Shown here one piece after another: positions 28,339-37,289 of a stretch of 64,000 bases of DNA; positions within the stretch are counted from its first letter, which is position 1, and each line of letters starts with the position of its first letter. The stretch lies in contig NZ_JAKRND010000010.1 of the NCBI RefSeq assembly GCF_022347285.1, positions 1 to 64,000 on the forward strand, in the 5' to 3' direction. A program made the translations under genes and the position numbers. The notes beneath the pieces are model-generated. The model searched no databases. It saw nothing but the letters and a program-made list of their open reading frames with translations, and was not told the DNA's origin. The DNA comes from Corynebacterium sp. ACRPH (GTDB taxonomy: Bacteria > Actinomycetota > Actinomycetes > Mycobacteriales > Mycobacteriaceae).

Positions 28339-28665
28339 ATGTCCCCTCGCAAGTATCACCACCCAGAAACTGATGAAATCACCTTGGCCAGGGTGTTGGG
28401 CGCCCTGAGCGATCCCACGCGTCTCGAGATGATTCGACGTCTGGCTGACGGGCTCGAGCACGACAGTCTCGAGCTCGCGGACGACTTGCCTCGATCGACG
28501 CTTACGTACCACACCCGTATGTTGCGGGAGTCGGGCGTGACTTGGACCCGGAGCGAGGGGCGTGCATGTCTGATCCGGTTGCGGAGTGAAGACCTCGATC
28601 GCTTGTTCCCTGGAGTGCTTTCCGCTGTGGTGGCCAATACTGTCTCTACAGAGGTACAGGAATGA
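28339..28665 (+). CDS. ArsR/SmtB-type winged-helix repressor
   Basis: A 108-residue single-domain regulator with the ArsR winged helix. ARVLGALSDPTRLEMIRRLADG (about 17-38) is the first part, and LPRSTLTYHTRMLRESGVTWTRSEGRACLIRLR (about 50-82) is recognition helix plus wing. The CxC metal box of arsenic sensors is missing and only one cysteine (in ACLIRL) is present, so the signal is probably not a thiol-bound metal. The ATG follows GAAGGAGG. The large palindrome at 28280-28322 is its likely operator. Its stop overlaps the MFS gene start (ATGA), so the pair works as a regulator-exporter cassette. Confidence 0.9.
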   Translation: MSPRKYHHPETDEITLARVLGALSDPTRLEMIRRLADGLEHDSLELADDLPRSTLTYHTRMLRESGVTWTRSEGRACLIRLRSEDLDRLFPGVLSAVVANTVSTEVQE

Positions 28666-29798
28666 TGGGACGGCTCTGGCCCTTCGTGGTGGGGAGTGTC
28701 GCGCTCGGGCTGGACGCATATGTTGTTGCTGGTCTCCTTCCCACTATCGCCTCATCGCTAGACGCACGCGAAGCTACTGTCGGCCTGGGCGTAGCAGCCT
28801 TCACCGGCTCATATGCGATAGCAGGGCCCTTGTTGGCTGGACGCGCAGGAAGGCGGTCACGGTGGAGCCTCATCGTGTCCTTGCTTATCTTCACTGTGGC
28901 AAACCTAGCCACGGCGTTTTCGCCGACTGTAGGGTTCTTCTTAGTCTCCCGAGTGGTGGCTGGCGCAGCAGCGGGTGTGTACTCGCCCTTGTCATCCGCG
29001 GTCGCGGCAGAGATTGCAGGGGAAGCACATCGTGGGCGTGCATTGGCACTGGTTCTTGCGGGTTTGGCAATCGGCACCGTATTTGGCGTCCCGACAGGTC
29101 TGGCGTTAGCACACCAATGGGGATGGCGAGCCGCCATGCTGCTGATCGCAGCTATCGGAGGCGCCGCGCTAGCGGGAATTGTCCTGCGCGGAGGCGAGCT
29201 GCCAGAGATCCCTGCTTCTGGTGCCCGGGAACGATTGCTCTCGATCGCGCGACCTAAAAATCTAGTTACGGTGACCGTAACTCTGCTGACTGGTGTTGCT
29301 TCTCTTGGGCTTTACACCTACATGACCGTGATTTTGTCCGCAGGAAGCTTGGCGTCTCACCAGACGCTTGCGATTTGGGTCTGGGGCATTGGGGGCGCGG
29401 TGGGAGCACTAGGTGTAGGCAGACTGTTAGACCGGCGTGCCCCGTTGCAACTGAGCATGGTCATACTCGGGGGTCTCACTCTTGCGCTGCTCGGCATGAC
29501 ACAAGACCAAACCGCGTGGATCATGGTTGCTAGCTTGTTCGTATGGGGAATGTGCGGGTGGGCCTCGCTCGCACCTCAGCAACACATCCTGCTTCAAGCG
29601 AACCCGGCCGACGGGGCTACAGCCGTGGCTGCGAATGCTTCCGCCAATTACTTGGGCTCCGCACTAGGGGCAATCTTCGGGGCTTTACTGGTTTCGGTAA
29701 ATGCGACGCCAACTCTTCTCTGTATTTCCGCGGCCGGGATAGCAGTGCTGGCGTTGCTCAGTCAGTTTGCCCGGCAGCGTATGAGCTCCACGGAATAG
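28662..29798 (+). CDS. MFS exporter (DHA1-like) coupled to ArsR regulator
   Basis: This 378-residue protein has about twelve hydrophobic segments and MFS landmarks. Examples are GLDAYVVAGLLPTIASSLDA in helix 1, GPLLAGRAGRRSRW in the loop between helices 2 and 3 (motif A region), and RVVAGAAAGVYSPLSSAVAAE in helix 4-5. The size and helix 1 resemble drug/sugar efflux members of DHA1 (AraJ, Cmx-like). Translation is coupled to the ArsR gene, so induction by the exported compound is likely; the substrate is unknown. Codon use looks less GC-rich than the flanks (TTA, CTA, AGC and CAA are common), hinting at horizontal acquisition. Confidence 0.88.
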   Translation: MMGRLWPFVVGSVALGLDAYVVAGLLPTIASSLDAREATVGLGVAAFTGSYAIAGPLLAGRAGRRSRWSLIVSLLIFTVANLATAFSPTVGFFLVSRVVAGAAAGVYSPLSSAVAAEIAGEAHRGRALALVLAGLAIGTVFGVPTGLALAHQWGWRAAMLLIAAIGGAALAGIVLRGGELPEIPASGARERLLSIARPKNLVTVTVTLLTGVASLGLYTYMTVILSAGSLASHQTLAIWVWGIGGAVGALGVGRLLDRRAPLQLSMVILGGLTLALLGMTQDQTAWIMVASLFVWGMCGWASLAPQQHILLQANPADGATAVAANASANYLGSALGAIFGALLVSVNATPTLLCISAAGIAVLALLSQFARQRMSSTE

Positions 29799-30065
29799 TC
29801 GTGTATGCCAACGCATAGGTGAGGCTGCTTCTGTAATGTCCATCCCTGGTCGGCGGCTCGTGCCTTTTGGTGCAAATCACACGAATAACATCTGCAACAG
29901 TATGGCTTGTATAGTCGGAAACTGGTTCCCCAAATTTTTTTTTGGAACGTGTACTCCATGTGCACAGCTGTCTCCGGCAGTGTGCCACCGAGCACTATTT
30001 TCCTACTCGGTTATTTGCACACGATCATTAGCATTACACCGTCCAATCTTCGAAGGAGCATTCTC

Positions 30066-30614
30066 GTGCGTTCTACCCAGCGCCACTCTCGTAGCACCAA
30101 GATCCTTACTCGCGCAACGGCGGTATCCGCCGTGTTGGCTGCCGGGCTGACCCTTTCCGCCTGCGGCAACGACGACGATTCCTCCGACAGCACCTCCTCT
30201 TCCTCTGCCACCACCTCCGCTGAATCCTCTGAAGCGGCTGAGAACGAAACCCCGACTGCGGAGGAGCTGTCGGGCGTGCTGAACCGCGCCGTAGACCCGG
30301 AAGTTCCGACCGAGGAGAAGGTGGACACGGTCGTGAACGGCGACCAGGCCCCGGAGCTTTTTGACGCCCTGACGAAGTCCCGCACCGAGTCCGGCGCGAC
30401 CCTCGAAGTCGTCGACCCCGTACTGCCCAGCCTGACCCCCGGCAACGTCAACGCAACCGTGAACCTGACCGTGCCCGACCAGGAACCGCACGTGGTCAGC
30501 GACGTGGAATTCGTCAGCGAGGACGGCAAGTGGAAGCTGGACCAGGGCTGGGCCTGCACCCTGGTGGAAAACGTCTTGCCGGATCAGGTACCGCCGATGT
30601 GCAAGGACCTCTAG
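30066..30614 (+). CDS. Putative lipoprotein, 182 aa
   Basis: I start this gene at GTG 30066, which has GAAGGAG about 10 nt upstream and gives a clean lipoprotein signal. It starts MRSTQRHSRSTKILTRAT, then a hydrophobic core and the lipobox LSAC at about 30-33. A Ser/Thr/Glu-rich linker follows (about 38-65). The C-terminal domain, with TPEELSGVLNRAVDPEVP-like and VSEDGKWKLDQGWAC segments, resembles small extracytoplasmic NTF2-like lipoproteins of Corynebacterium. The lipoprotein at 53022 has a similar ending (DEKWKF.C). The 267-bp region before it holds no gene, only a T-run hairpin near 29925-29948. Confidence 0.8.
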   Translation: MRSTQRHSRSTKILTRATAVSAVLAAGLTLSACGNDDDSSDSTSSSSATTSAESSEAAENETPTAEELSGVLNRAVDPEVPTEEKVDTVVNGDQAPELFDALTKSRTESGATLEVVDPVLPSLTPGNVNATVNLTVPDQEPHVVSDVEFVSEDGKWKLDQGWACTLVENVLPDQVPPMCKDL

Positions 30615-30639
30615 GCCGCCTGCCTTTTCAGGGGGGGAG

Positions 30640-31605
30640 TTAGTTTTCAGGGCTCCACTTCGACTTCGAGGTGGAGGTTTGCACCACGCGGACCGGGGAA
30701 TCATCCTGCCCGTAGGTGACCTTCGTCTCCACGTTGATGTGGCCCCGGGTGGGCAGAACCTTGTTTAGATCCAGCGCGATCTGCCCGCTGGACTCGGTTT
30801 CGACGTCCAGCACCTTCAGATCGGTCTGTGCCAACGTGGCCACTGCAGGACTACGGGAAACCTCCACCTTGAGCGAGACGGTCTGCCCCTCGCGTTCCAG
30901 CAGGGAATAAGTGACCTTCTGGGTCATCGAAATGTCGCCGTCCACGCGGTTGGAAACCGTCCACTTCGCGCCCACTCCCACGGGCTCGGTGGGGAAGATC
31001 AAAGGGAAGTCGTTCATCTGGTTCAGCGCGGATTCCACGCTGGCGCGGGCGGTCGCGCTGGCTTCATCGGGGGCGGTGTAGCTGCGGGAGGTCGCGCGCC
31101 CGTCGATTTCCTGTTCAGTGGTCATCTTGAAGCCCTTGGCCGTGGCGATGTCCTCGTTCCGCTCGTCGTTGGTGCCGGTTGGCTCGCCCACGGTCACATT
31201 GGTCTGGCGCCCCTTACCGTCAGTCGTGACCTCGGCGGACAAGGGCAGGTTCATGGTGACCTCGTCGTAGTCCAGCTCGTCAACATCCGGCTGCTCGTCT
31301 TCCTTCGCCGTCTCTGAGGCGTCGGTGGCCGACGCGGTGGCGTCATCATCCTTAGCGGCACCAACAGTGTGCTGAGCGAACCCTTGGGTGGCGTGGTACG
31401 TGACCTCCTGGCTGCCCTCCTGCGAGAACCAGGCGATCGGCTCCTGGGGAGAAGCCCCGCGGCTTACAAGCTCCACCTTGACGCCCGGCACGGCCACATC
31501 TGCCGGCTTAGCTTGCGGCTGCTCAGAGTCAGAGCATGCGACGGTCGTGAAGGCCATACCAATGGCGCTGCAAACAGCCAGCGCGGACTTACTAGAAATA
31601 CCCAC
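30640..31605 (-). CDS. Putative lipoprotein, 321 aa
   Basis: Read on the minus strand from GTG 31605, the product begins MGISSKSALAVCSAIGMAFTT and has a lipobox ending VAC (about 22-24). It is therefore probably exported and lipid-anchored. The mature part has an acidic stretch (about 95-125, DDDATASATDASETAKEDEQ) and beta-rich segments such as VGVGAKWTVSN, VTYSLLEREGQTVSLKVEV and VKVTYGQDDSPVRV-like. I do not recognise the family with confidence. A longer upstream reading frame runs into lspA and lacks a signal peptide, so it is not used. The start appears leaderless. Confidence 0.72.
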   Translation of the reverse strand: MGISSKSALAVCSAIGMAFTTVACSDSEQPQAKPADVAVPGVKVELVSRGASPQEPIAWFSQEGSQEVTYHATQGFAQHTVGAAKDDDATASATDASETAKEDEQPDVDELDYDEVTMNLPLSAEVTTDGKGRQTNVTVGEPTGTNDERNEDIATAKGFKMTTEQEIDGRATSRSYTAPDEASATARASVESALNQMNDFPLIFPTEPVGVGAKWTVSNRVDGDISMTQKVTYSLLEREGQTVSLKVEVSRSPAVATLAQTDLKVLDVETESSGQIALDLNKVLPTRGHINVETKVTYGQDDSPVRVVQTSTSKSKWSPEN

Positions 31606-31613
31606 AAGTTCAC

Positions 31614-31637
31614 AGCGTAACAGGCGGACATTAGACT
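31614..31637. promoter_or_regulatory. Divergent leaderless promoters (lipoprotein / lspA)
   Basis: On the minus strand TACGCT (complement of 31614-31619) ends 8 bp before the lipoprotein GTG at 31605. On the plus strand TAGACT (31632-31637) ends 8 bp before the lspA GTG at 31646. Neither start has a ribosome binding site. The two -10 boxes are only 12 bp apart, so the promoters overlap back to back. Confidence 0.5.
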
Positions 31638-31645
31638 GAATAAGC

Positions 31646-32203
31646 GTGACTTCAAAACGTGCATCTCTCGCCGCCTTGACCCTGATGTTCGGGATCATCG
31701 TCGTCGACCAGATCACTAAATGGGCGGTCGTCGAAAATCTAGAGGAGCAACGGGCCTACCCCGTCATCGGCGAGTTCTTCCGGCTTTATCTGGTGCGCAA
31801 CCCCGGCGCGGCTTTTTCCATGGGGACGAACGTCACCATCATCTTCTCCGTATTCCAGCTAATCGCGTTCCTGGCCTGCATTGTTCTGGCTCTGCGCACG
31901 CGCTACATGGCCGGGGCGCTACCGATCGGCCTGATCGGCGGCGGTGCGGCGGGCAACCTGCTGGATCGCATGTTTCGCGAGCCCGGGGGCATGCACGGGC
32001 ACGTTGTGGACTTTCTTTCTTTCGGTAGCTTCGCGATCTTTAATGTTGCGGACGCCGCCATCACCGTCGGTGTTGTCTGCTACCTGATCTACGCGTTCTT
32101 CATCGAGCCAGCGAATCACGTGCGTGAAGAACGGGAGGAGCGGGAAGAACAGGGGGACGCCGGTGAGGAACAGGAGGATGCCAGCGAGGAGGTGAGCCGA
32201 TGA
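31646..32203 (+). CDS. lspA: Lipoprotein signal peptidase (signal peptidase II)
   Basis: LspA cleaves signal peptides of lipid-modified prolipoproteins. The 185-residue protein has four membrane segments. The family motifs are [10 protein letters not shown] (19-28), NPGAAFS (52-58), GNLLDR (103-108), VVDFLSF with catalytic D122, and NVADAAI with catalytic D136. The C-terminal tail from about 160 is an unusual low-complexity Glu-rich stretch ([16 protein letters not shown]). The ATGA overlap with rluD indicates translational coupling, the standard lspA-rluD pair. Confidence 0.96.
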   Translation: MTSKRASLAALTLMFGIIVVDQITKWAVVENLEEQRAYPVIGEFFRLYLVRNPGAAFSMGTNVTIIFSVFQLIAFLACIVLALRTRYMAGALPIGLIGGGAAGNLLDRMFREPGGMHGHVVDFLSFGSFAIFNVADAAITVGVVCYLIYAFFIEPANHVREEREEREEQGDAGEEQEDASEEVSR

Positions 32204-33171
32204 CTCGCGAGAACCGAGTGATGCCCGTGCCGGACGGTCTGGCCGGCATGCGCGTGGATTCCGGCTTATCCAAGCTGCTGGGGCTCAGCCGTACCGCAGT
32301 GGCGGAGCTGGCTGCCGACGGCGACATCCTGCAAGACCAGGCGCCGGTGGGGAAGTCCGACCGCTTGGTGGCAGGCGCGTGGCTGGACGTGACGCTGCCC
32401 GCCCCGCCGCGGGATCTGGCTGCAGAACCCGCCCGGCACGTGGAGGGAATGGACATCCTCTACTCCGACGAGGATGTGATCGTGGTGGATAAGCCCGTCG
32501 GTGTGGCCGCGCACCCCACCGTCGGCTGGGAGGGCCCCACCGTGACCTCCGGCCTGGCTGCCGCGGGCTTCCGCATCTCCACTTCCGGCCCGCCGGAGCG
32601 CAAGGGCATCGTGCAGCGCCTGGACGTCGGCACCTCCGGGGTGATGATTGTCGCCGCCAGCGAGCGCGCCTACACCGTGCTGAAGAATGCCTTCCGCGAC
32701 CGGGAGGTTTCCAAGACCTACCATGCGTTGGTTCAAGGCCACCCGGACCCGACCTCCGGAACGATTGACGCGCCGATCGGCCGCCACCCGTCCGCGGGCT
32801 GGCGCTTTAGCGTGCGCGAAGACGGCAAACATGCCATCACCCATTACGACACGCTGGAGGCGCACCGCCAAGCCAGTCTGCTGGAGGTGAAGCTGGAAAC
32901 AGGCCGCACCCACCAGATCCGCGTGCACTTCTCTGCGCTGCATCACCCGCTGTGCGGCGACCCGATGTACGGCAGCGATCCGAAGCTCGCGGAGAAGCTG
33001 GGGCTCATCCGCCAGTGGCTGCACGCCGTGGAGCTGGGCTTTCCGCACCCTGATGGCTCCTGGAAGACCGTCTGCTCGCCGTACCCGGAGGATCTGCAGC
33101 TGGCCCTCGACAGGCTGCGGGATGCCAACGGTATAGCCACGCCGGGTTCCGGTGAAGGGACACACCCGTGA
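32200..33171 (+). CDS. rluD: 23S rRNA pseudouridine synthase RluD family
   Basis: RluA/RluD-family enzymes isomerise uridines of 23S rRNA to pseudouridine. The 323-residue product has an N-terminal S4-like segment (about 15-75, [23 protein letters not shown]). The catalytic domain has D142 in QRLDVGTSG, where the family usually has HRLD, then KTYHALVQG and [24 protein letters not shown] split across residues 230-265. It overlaps lspA upstream (ATGA) and the unknown membrane protein gene downstream (GTGA). Confidence 0.95.
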   Translation: MTRENRVMPVPDGLAGMRVDSGLSKLLGLSRTAVAELAADGDILQDQAPVGKSDRLVAGAWLDVTLPAPPRDLAAEPARHVEGMDILYSDEDVIVVDKPVGVAAHPTVGWEGPTVTSGLAAAGFRISTSGPPERKGIVQRLDVGTSGVMIVAASERAYTVLKNAFRDREVSKTYHALVQGHPDPTSGTIDAPIGRHPSAGWRFSVREDGKHAITHYDTLEAHRQASLLEVKLETGRTHQIRVHFSALHHPLCGDPMYGSDPKLAEKLGLIRQWLHAVELGFPHPDGSWKTVCSPYPEDLQLALDRLRDANGIATPGSGEGTHP

Positions 33172-33812
33172 GCCAAGAACGGCAGTATCGGGGACGCAGC
33201 CCCCAGCAGTTGAAGGCGAACAAGAAGCGGCAGCGCCAGCTGGACTGGGAGGATACGCGCCGGCCCGCCTGGGTAGCCTGGCTTTCCGGACTGTGCCTCA
33301 TTGCGATGGGACTGGGCGTCATAGCCATGAGCACCTCGGACCTGACCTCGAAACCGCCGAACATCAACGGCGACCAGCTCGGCCCCTTCGACGGCACCCC
33401 GGCGCAGTACCGGGAGCATGCACGCGAGCAGCTAGACCAGATGACCGGGGACGAACCTCGCTGGGCACTAGTTTCCCCCGACCCGGAACACCCGTGGGAC
33501 TCTAAGGCGGTGATCGACCTGGTGCAGGGCCTGGATGCGCGCGTGAGTACCCTATACTTCGGAGCGACCGCGCAGGCTGTGCTGCCCGAGCCGGCGGTGG
33601 GCCGCACCCGCGCCGATGTCATCAATCAGGCAGTAGGACGGATGGCCCGCAGTGCGCAGACCGAGCCGGAGAAGCTCCGGATCGACGGGGTGCTGGTTCA
33701 CGCCACGCCCGAGCAGCTCCGCGAACTCGCGCAGCGGGCATACGCCGTGGAGCCCGCGGACCCCGAGGCGGTCTATGGGCGTATTGGAATTCGACCGATG
33801 GGAGCTAGATAA
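33168..33812 (+). CDS. Unknown single-pass membrane protein, 214 aa
   Basis: I do not recognise this protein. It has a basic cytoplasmic N-terminus (1-33), one membrane segment (about 34-55, [20 protein letters not shown]) and a soluble part of about 155 residues. The soluble part contains [33 protein letters not shown] and a C-terminal [17 protein letters not shown]. This layout suggests an extracytoplasmic domain. The GTG start overlaps the rluD stop (GTGA) and the stop abuts rarD directly, so it sits in a tight lspA-rluD-unknown-rarD operon. Confidence 0.82.
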   Translation: MSQERQYRGRSPQQLKANKKRQRQLDWEDTRRPAWVAWLSGLCLIAMGLGVIAMSTSDLTSKPPNINGDQLGPFDGTPAQYREHAREQLDQMTGDEPRWALVSPDPEHPWDSKAVIDLVQGLDARVSTLYFGATAQAVLPEPAVGRTRADVINQAVGRMARSAQTEPEKLRIDGVLVHATPEQLRELAQRAYAVEPADPEAVYGRIGIRPMGAR

Positions 33813-34688
33813 GTGATCTGGGGCCTGCTGTCCTACCTGATGTGGGGGCTTTTCCCCGCATTCTTCCCCCTCCTGCAGCCGGCGACGCCAATGGAGATCC
33901 TGGCGCACCGCTTCGTGTGGACGCTGGTGTTCATGCTGTTGCTGCTCGCTGCAGTGCGCGGGTACAAGCAGCTGCGGGCGATCACGGCGCGCCAGTGGTG
34001 GATCGTCTCTGCCGCCGCGGTGCTGATCAGCGTGAACTGGGGGCTGTACATCTACGCGGTGAACAACAACCACGTCGCGGACGCTGCCCTCGGATACTTT
34101 GTAAACCCACTGGTCAGCGTGCTGCTGGGAGTGATCGTACTGGGGGAGAAGCTGCGCCGCCTGCAGCTGGTTTCCGTCGGCATTGCCACCATCGCCGTGG
34201 TCGTTCTGACAGTCGCACTCGGCTCGCCGCCGATCATCTCTTTGGGTCTGGCCTTTAGTTTCGGGTTCTACGGGCTAGTGAAAAAGCAGGTTCGTTTGAC
34301 GCCCATTCAGTCCCTCACCGCCGAAACTCTTGTACTGGCGCCGGTAGGGCTGATTTACCTGGGGTTCCTGCAATCCCAGGGCACCAATACTTTTGTGCAG
34401 CTGGGTGCCGGCCACGCAGCACTGCTGATGCTGGCGGGCGTGGTGACCGCATTGCCGCTGCTGTGCTTCGCACGCGCCGCGCAGGAAATGTCGCTGACCA
34501 GTCTGGGAATGGTGCAGTACATCACGCCAGTGATTCAGATGCTGTGGGCGGTGTTCGTGAACAACGAGCACATCGAGCCCGCCCGCTGGGTTGGCTTCGT
34601 GCTGATCTGGATCGCGGTGATCGTCTTCATCGTCGACCTTGTGCGCAACCGCCCGCCGCGGGTGCGGCGGGTGAAAAAGCTGAGTTAG
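33813..34688 (+). CDS. rarD: RarD/EamA family transporter
   Basis: The 291-residue protein has about ten membrane segments arranged as two EamA repeats. RarD landmarks are SYLMWGLFPAFFPLL near the start, EILAHRFVWTLVF, NWGLYIYAVNNNHVADAALGYFVNPLVSVLLG, and GMVQYITPVIQML in the second half. RarD-type permeases belong to the drug/metabolite transporter superfamily; the substrate is not known here. The GTG start immediately follows the preceding stop with GGGAGC as ribosome site. Its 3' end overlaps the convergent flavin oxidoreductase by 4 bp. Confidence 0.92.
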   Translation: MIWGLLSYLMWGLFPAFFPLLQPATPMEILAHRFVWTLVFMLLLLAAVRGYKQLRAITARQWWIVSAAAVLISVNWGLYIYAVNNNHVADAALGYFVNPLVSVLLGVIVLGEKLRRLQLVSVGIATIAVVVLTVALGSPPIISLGLAFSFGFYGLVKKQVRLTPIQSLTAETLVLAPVGLIYLGFLQSQGTNTFVQLGAGHAALLMLAGVVTALPLLCFARAAQEMSLTSLGMVQYITPVIQMLWAVFVNNEHIEPARWVGFVLIWIAVIVFIVDLVRNRPPRVRRVKKLS

Positions 34689-36034
34689 GCCAGCCCGAAA
34701 ACGCGATCGATCATCGCGTTGCGCATCATGCCCTGCGGATCCACCTTCGCGCGGATCCCACATGCCCGCGCCAGATCCTCGTGCCGCTCCAGCAGATCCT
34801 CGTGGGTGAGGGTGTGCAGCTTGCCCCAGTGCGGGCGGCCACCGGAAGCGGCCTTGAAGATCGGCTCGATGTGACGGAACAGCGCCTGGTGGCTGTCCTT
34901 GTTGTAGCGGTGGATGGCGATGTAGCAGGACTCGCGGCCCTTAGCCGTGGATAGCGGCACGTCGTCCGCCGCCGTGGCACGGACCTCGATGGGGAAGAGC
35001 ACCTGCTCGCCGCAAGTGTTCATGGTGTGCTGGACGTCCCGCAGGATCTCGCGGGCATCGGCCAGCGGCACCGAGTATTCCATCTCGTTGAAACGCACTC
35101 GACGGGCGCTGACGAACACGTCGTGAGCGACGTTGGAGTACTCCCGCTGCGCCAGCGTCTTCGCGCTCAGCTTGGCGAAAGGCCGGCATAAGGAGGGGAA
35201 GTGGTGCGCCAGATCGTTCATCACCCGGTATGCACCGTTGTTCAGCAGCTCGTCGTCCAGCACCTCCTTCCACCGCGGGATCGGGTTGGTGGGAGTGTTG
35301 CCCGCCAGGCGGGTGTTCGTCTTCACGTGGGCCACGTCGGTGCCGGGGAACCAGTAGAACTCCAGGTGATCCTTGCCGCGTACCCGCTCGGCGAAGTTCT
35401 CCACCACCTCGTCGTTCGGCTCTGCGCGCTCGACCGCGTGGAGGACGAAGGTATCCACCACGTCCATCTCCACCTCGGTGATGATGCCGTAGGCGCCCAG
35501 GGAAACGCGCGCGATGTCGTATAGCTCGCCGGCGATGCCGTCTGCGCCCGGATAGCACTCGTGCGCTTGGCCGTCCGGGGTGATGATGCGGAAGGCGCGC
35601 AGCATTCCGGCGAAGCCGGTGAAGCCCAGCCCTGTTCCGTGGGTGCTGGTGCCGATCGCGCCTGCCAGCGACTGCGGATCCACGTCGCCCTGGTTGGCCA
35701 GCGCCACGCCCAGGGGAGCCAGGATGCCCGGCACGTCCCGCAGCCGGGTGCCCGCGCGCAGGCGGGCGGTCATCTTATCCGGGTCGAAGCGGATGAGTCC
35801 GGCCAGGTTGTCCAGGCTCACTTGGATGCCCTCCGTGGCGGCCACGGAGGTGAAGGAGTGGCCAGCACCGATGGGCTTGACCCTCTCGCCGGAGGCAGCT
35901 GCCCGCTGAATGATCTGGATCAGCTCGGCCTCATCACGCGGTGCGACCTGTTTGCGCGGCTGGGCGGCGGAGACACCGGACCAGTTGACCCAGCGAGAGT
36001 TATAAGCGGGCTTGCGGGTTGTGGTGGTGCTCAT
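34685..36034 (-). CDS. FAD-linked oxidoreductase, sugar-1,4-lactone oxidase family
   Basis: The 449-residue protein from ATG 36034 (GAAGGAAAG upstream) has an N-terminal PCMH-type FAD domain with GAGHSFTS (56-63). H59 is the position used for covalent FAD in relatives. A C-terminal D-arabinono-1,4-lactone oxidase domain ends in RPHWGKLHTLT and a long helix. The family oxidises aldonolactones or polyols in the cytoplasm or at the membrane; the true substrate is not evident. Translation is coupled to the upstream gene (ATGA overlap at 36034), so it works with the PLP enzyme there. Confidence 0.88.
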   Translation of the reverse strand: MSTTTTRKPAYNSRWVNWSGVSAAQPRKQVAPRDEAELIQIIQRAAASGERVKPIGAGHSFTSVAATEGIQVSLDNLAGLIRFDPDKMTARLRAGTRLRDVPGILAPLGVALANQGDVDPQSLAGAIGTSTHGTGLGFTGFAGMLRAFRIITPDGQAHECYPGADGIAGELYDIARVSLGAYGIITEVEMDVVDTFVLHAVERAEPNDEVVENFAERVRGKDHLEFYWFPGTDVAHVKTNTRLAGNTPTNPIPRWKEVLDDELLNNGAYRVMNDLAHHFPSLCRPFAKLSAKTLAQREYSNVAHDVFVSARRVRFNEMEYSVPLADAREILRDVQHTMNTCGEQVLFPIEVRATAADDVPLSTAKGRESCYIAIHRYNKDSHQALFRHIEPIFKAASGGRPHWGKLHTLTHEDLLERHEDLARACGIRAKVDPQGMMRNAMIDRVFGLA

Positions 36035-37212
36035 CAGACAAAACTCTTTCCTTCGCCGCGGTAGGTGGGCCACTCCGCGATGATTTCGCCGGCCGAGACG
36101 ACCAGCACGGTATCGATGTATTCAGTTGCTTCGCCGGCCTTCGCATGGCGCATCCAAACGTGGTCGCCGAGGCGGAGGTTGCGGGCGGCGGGGCCGGTCA
36201 GGGGAGTCTGTACCTCACCCGGGCCTTCCAGGGGTGCCATCTTCAGGTCGCGGGGCCAGTCGACGACCGGCAGTCGGTCTTTGCCAGCCGGGCCGGAGGC
36301 GACGCGGCCGCCGCCGGCCACCGTCACCGTGTCCTCCGCAGGGCGGCGCACGACTGGCACCACGAACCACTCCGCCGGAGTGGGCTGGAACTGCCGATAG
36401 TGGTCGAACAGGGCCGGGCCGATGATGCCGGAGCCCGCGCCGATCTCGGTGACCGCGGCCTCCGCGCTGGTGGTTTCGATGGAGCCGGTGCCGCCGCCGT
36501 TGACGAACTCCAAAGGGGGCAGGCCCGCTACCCGCAGTTCTTCTGCGACGGCGGCGACGATCTTCGCGCGGCGGCCGGCCAGCTCGCGGACGGACAGCGC
36601 CTTCATCGCCGCGATCGCCGGGGAAGTGTCGGTGGTGCCCGCCACCTGGCCCTCATAAGCCATCAAACCGACCAGGCGGAAGCCTTCGCGCTGGCGAACC
36701 TGCCGGGCGATCTCACGCACCTCGTCAGCCGTGTGCAGGGGAGAGCGTAGAGCTCCGATGTGAACGGGGCCGGCGCGCAATGCGGCGTCAATATCAATAC
36801 AGACCCGTACCTCACCGCGCTCACGGGGTGGTACCACAGCATCAATAAAGTCCAGGTGAGCAATCGAATCCACCATGAGGGTCACGCATTCCATTGCGCG
36901 CGCATCGTGGATCAGGCGGTGCAGCCCCTCGCGGTGGGTGGAGGGGTAGGCGACGAGGATGTCATCGCTGACCTGCTCCTGGCACAGCCACAGGGCTTCA
37001 TTGAGGTTATAGGCCAGAATGCCGCGATAGCCGGGGAGGGTGAGGACCTCCGAGATCAGCGAACGGATGCGGAGCGATTTACTGGCCACCCGAATCGGGG
37101 TACCGCGGGAACGGTGCGCCATGTCCAAGGCGTTGGCTCTGGCGGCATCCAGATCCAACACCGCGAAGGGTGCGTCCAGGTGCGCCACTGCGAGGCGAAT
37201 ATCTTTTTTCAT
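36034..37212 (-). CDS. PLP enzyme of alanine racemase / D-threonine aldolase fold
   Basis: The 392-residue product from ATG 37212 has a fold-type III TIM barrel with the PLP lysine K45 in RVASKSLR. LVGLMAYEGQVAG, FVNGGGTGS and a C-terminal domain with GDHVWMRHAKAGE follow, as in proteins annotated amino acid deaminase/aldolase. Likely chemistry is racemisation, aldol cleavage or deamination of a D-amino acid, but the substrate is not known. It overlaps the flavin oxidoreductase gene and is divergent from dnaE. TATACA (minus strand) ends about 10 bp before the start. Confidence 0.85.
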   Translation of the reverse strand: MKKDIRLAVAHLDAPFAVLDLDAARANALDMAHRSRGTPIRVASKSLRIRSLISEVLTLPGYRGILAYNLNEALWLCQEQVSDDILVAYPSTHREGLHRLIHDARAMECVTLMVDSIAHLDFIDAVVPPRERGEVRVCIDIDAALRAGPVHIGALRSPLHTADEVREIARQVRQREGFRLVGLMAYEGQVAGTTDTSPAIAAMKALSVRELAGRRAKIVAAVAEELRVAGLPPLEFVNGGGTGSIETTSAEAAVTEIGAGSGIIGPALFDHYRQFQPTPAEWFVVPVVRRPAEDTVTVAGGGRVASGPAGKDRLPVVDWPRDLKMAPLEGPGEVQTPLTGPAARNLRLGDHVWMRHAKAGEATEYIDTVLVVSAGEIIAEWPTYRGEGKSFV

Positions 37213-37275
37213 GAAAAATAACTGTATAGCGATAAGGAATCGCATGTGCCGAAAAATGCGATTTTTGCGACGCGC

Positions 37276-37281
37276 TATGAT
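37276..37281 (+). promoter_or_regulatory. -10 box of dnaE (TATGAT)
   Basis: TATGAT ends 8 bp before the dnaE ATG at 37290 and no ribosome site lies between, which suggests a leaderless transcript. Confidence 0.5.
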
Positions 37282-37289
37282 GGCCAATC

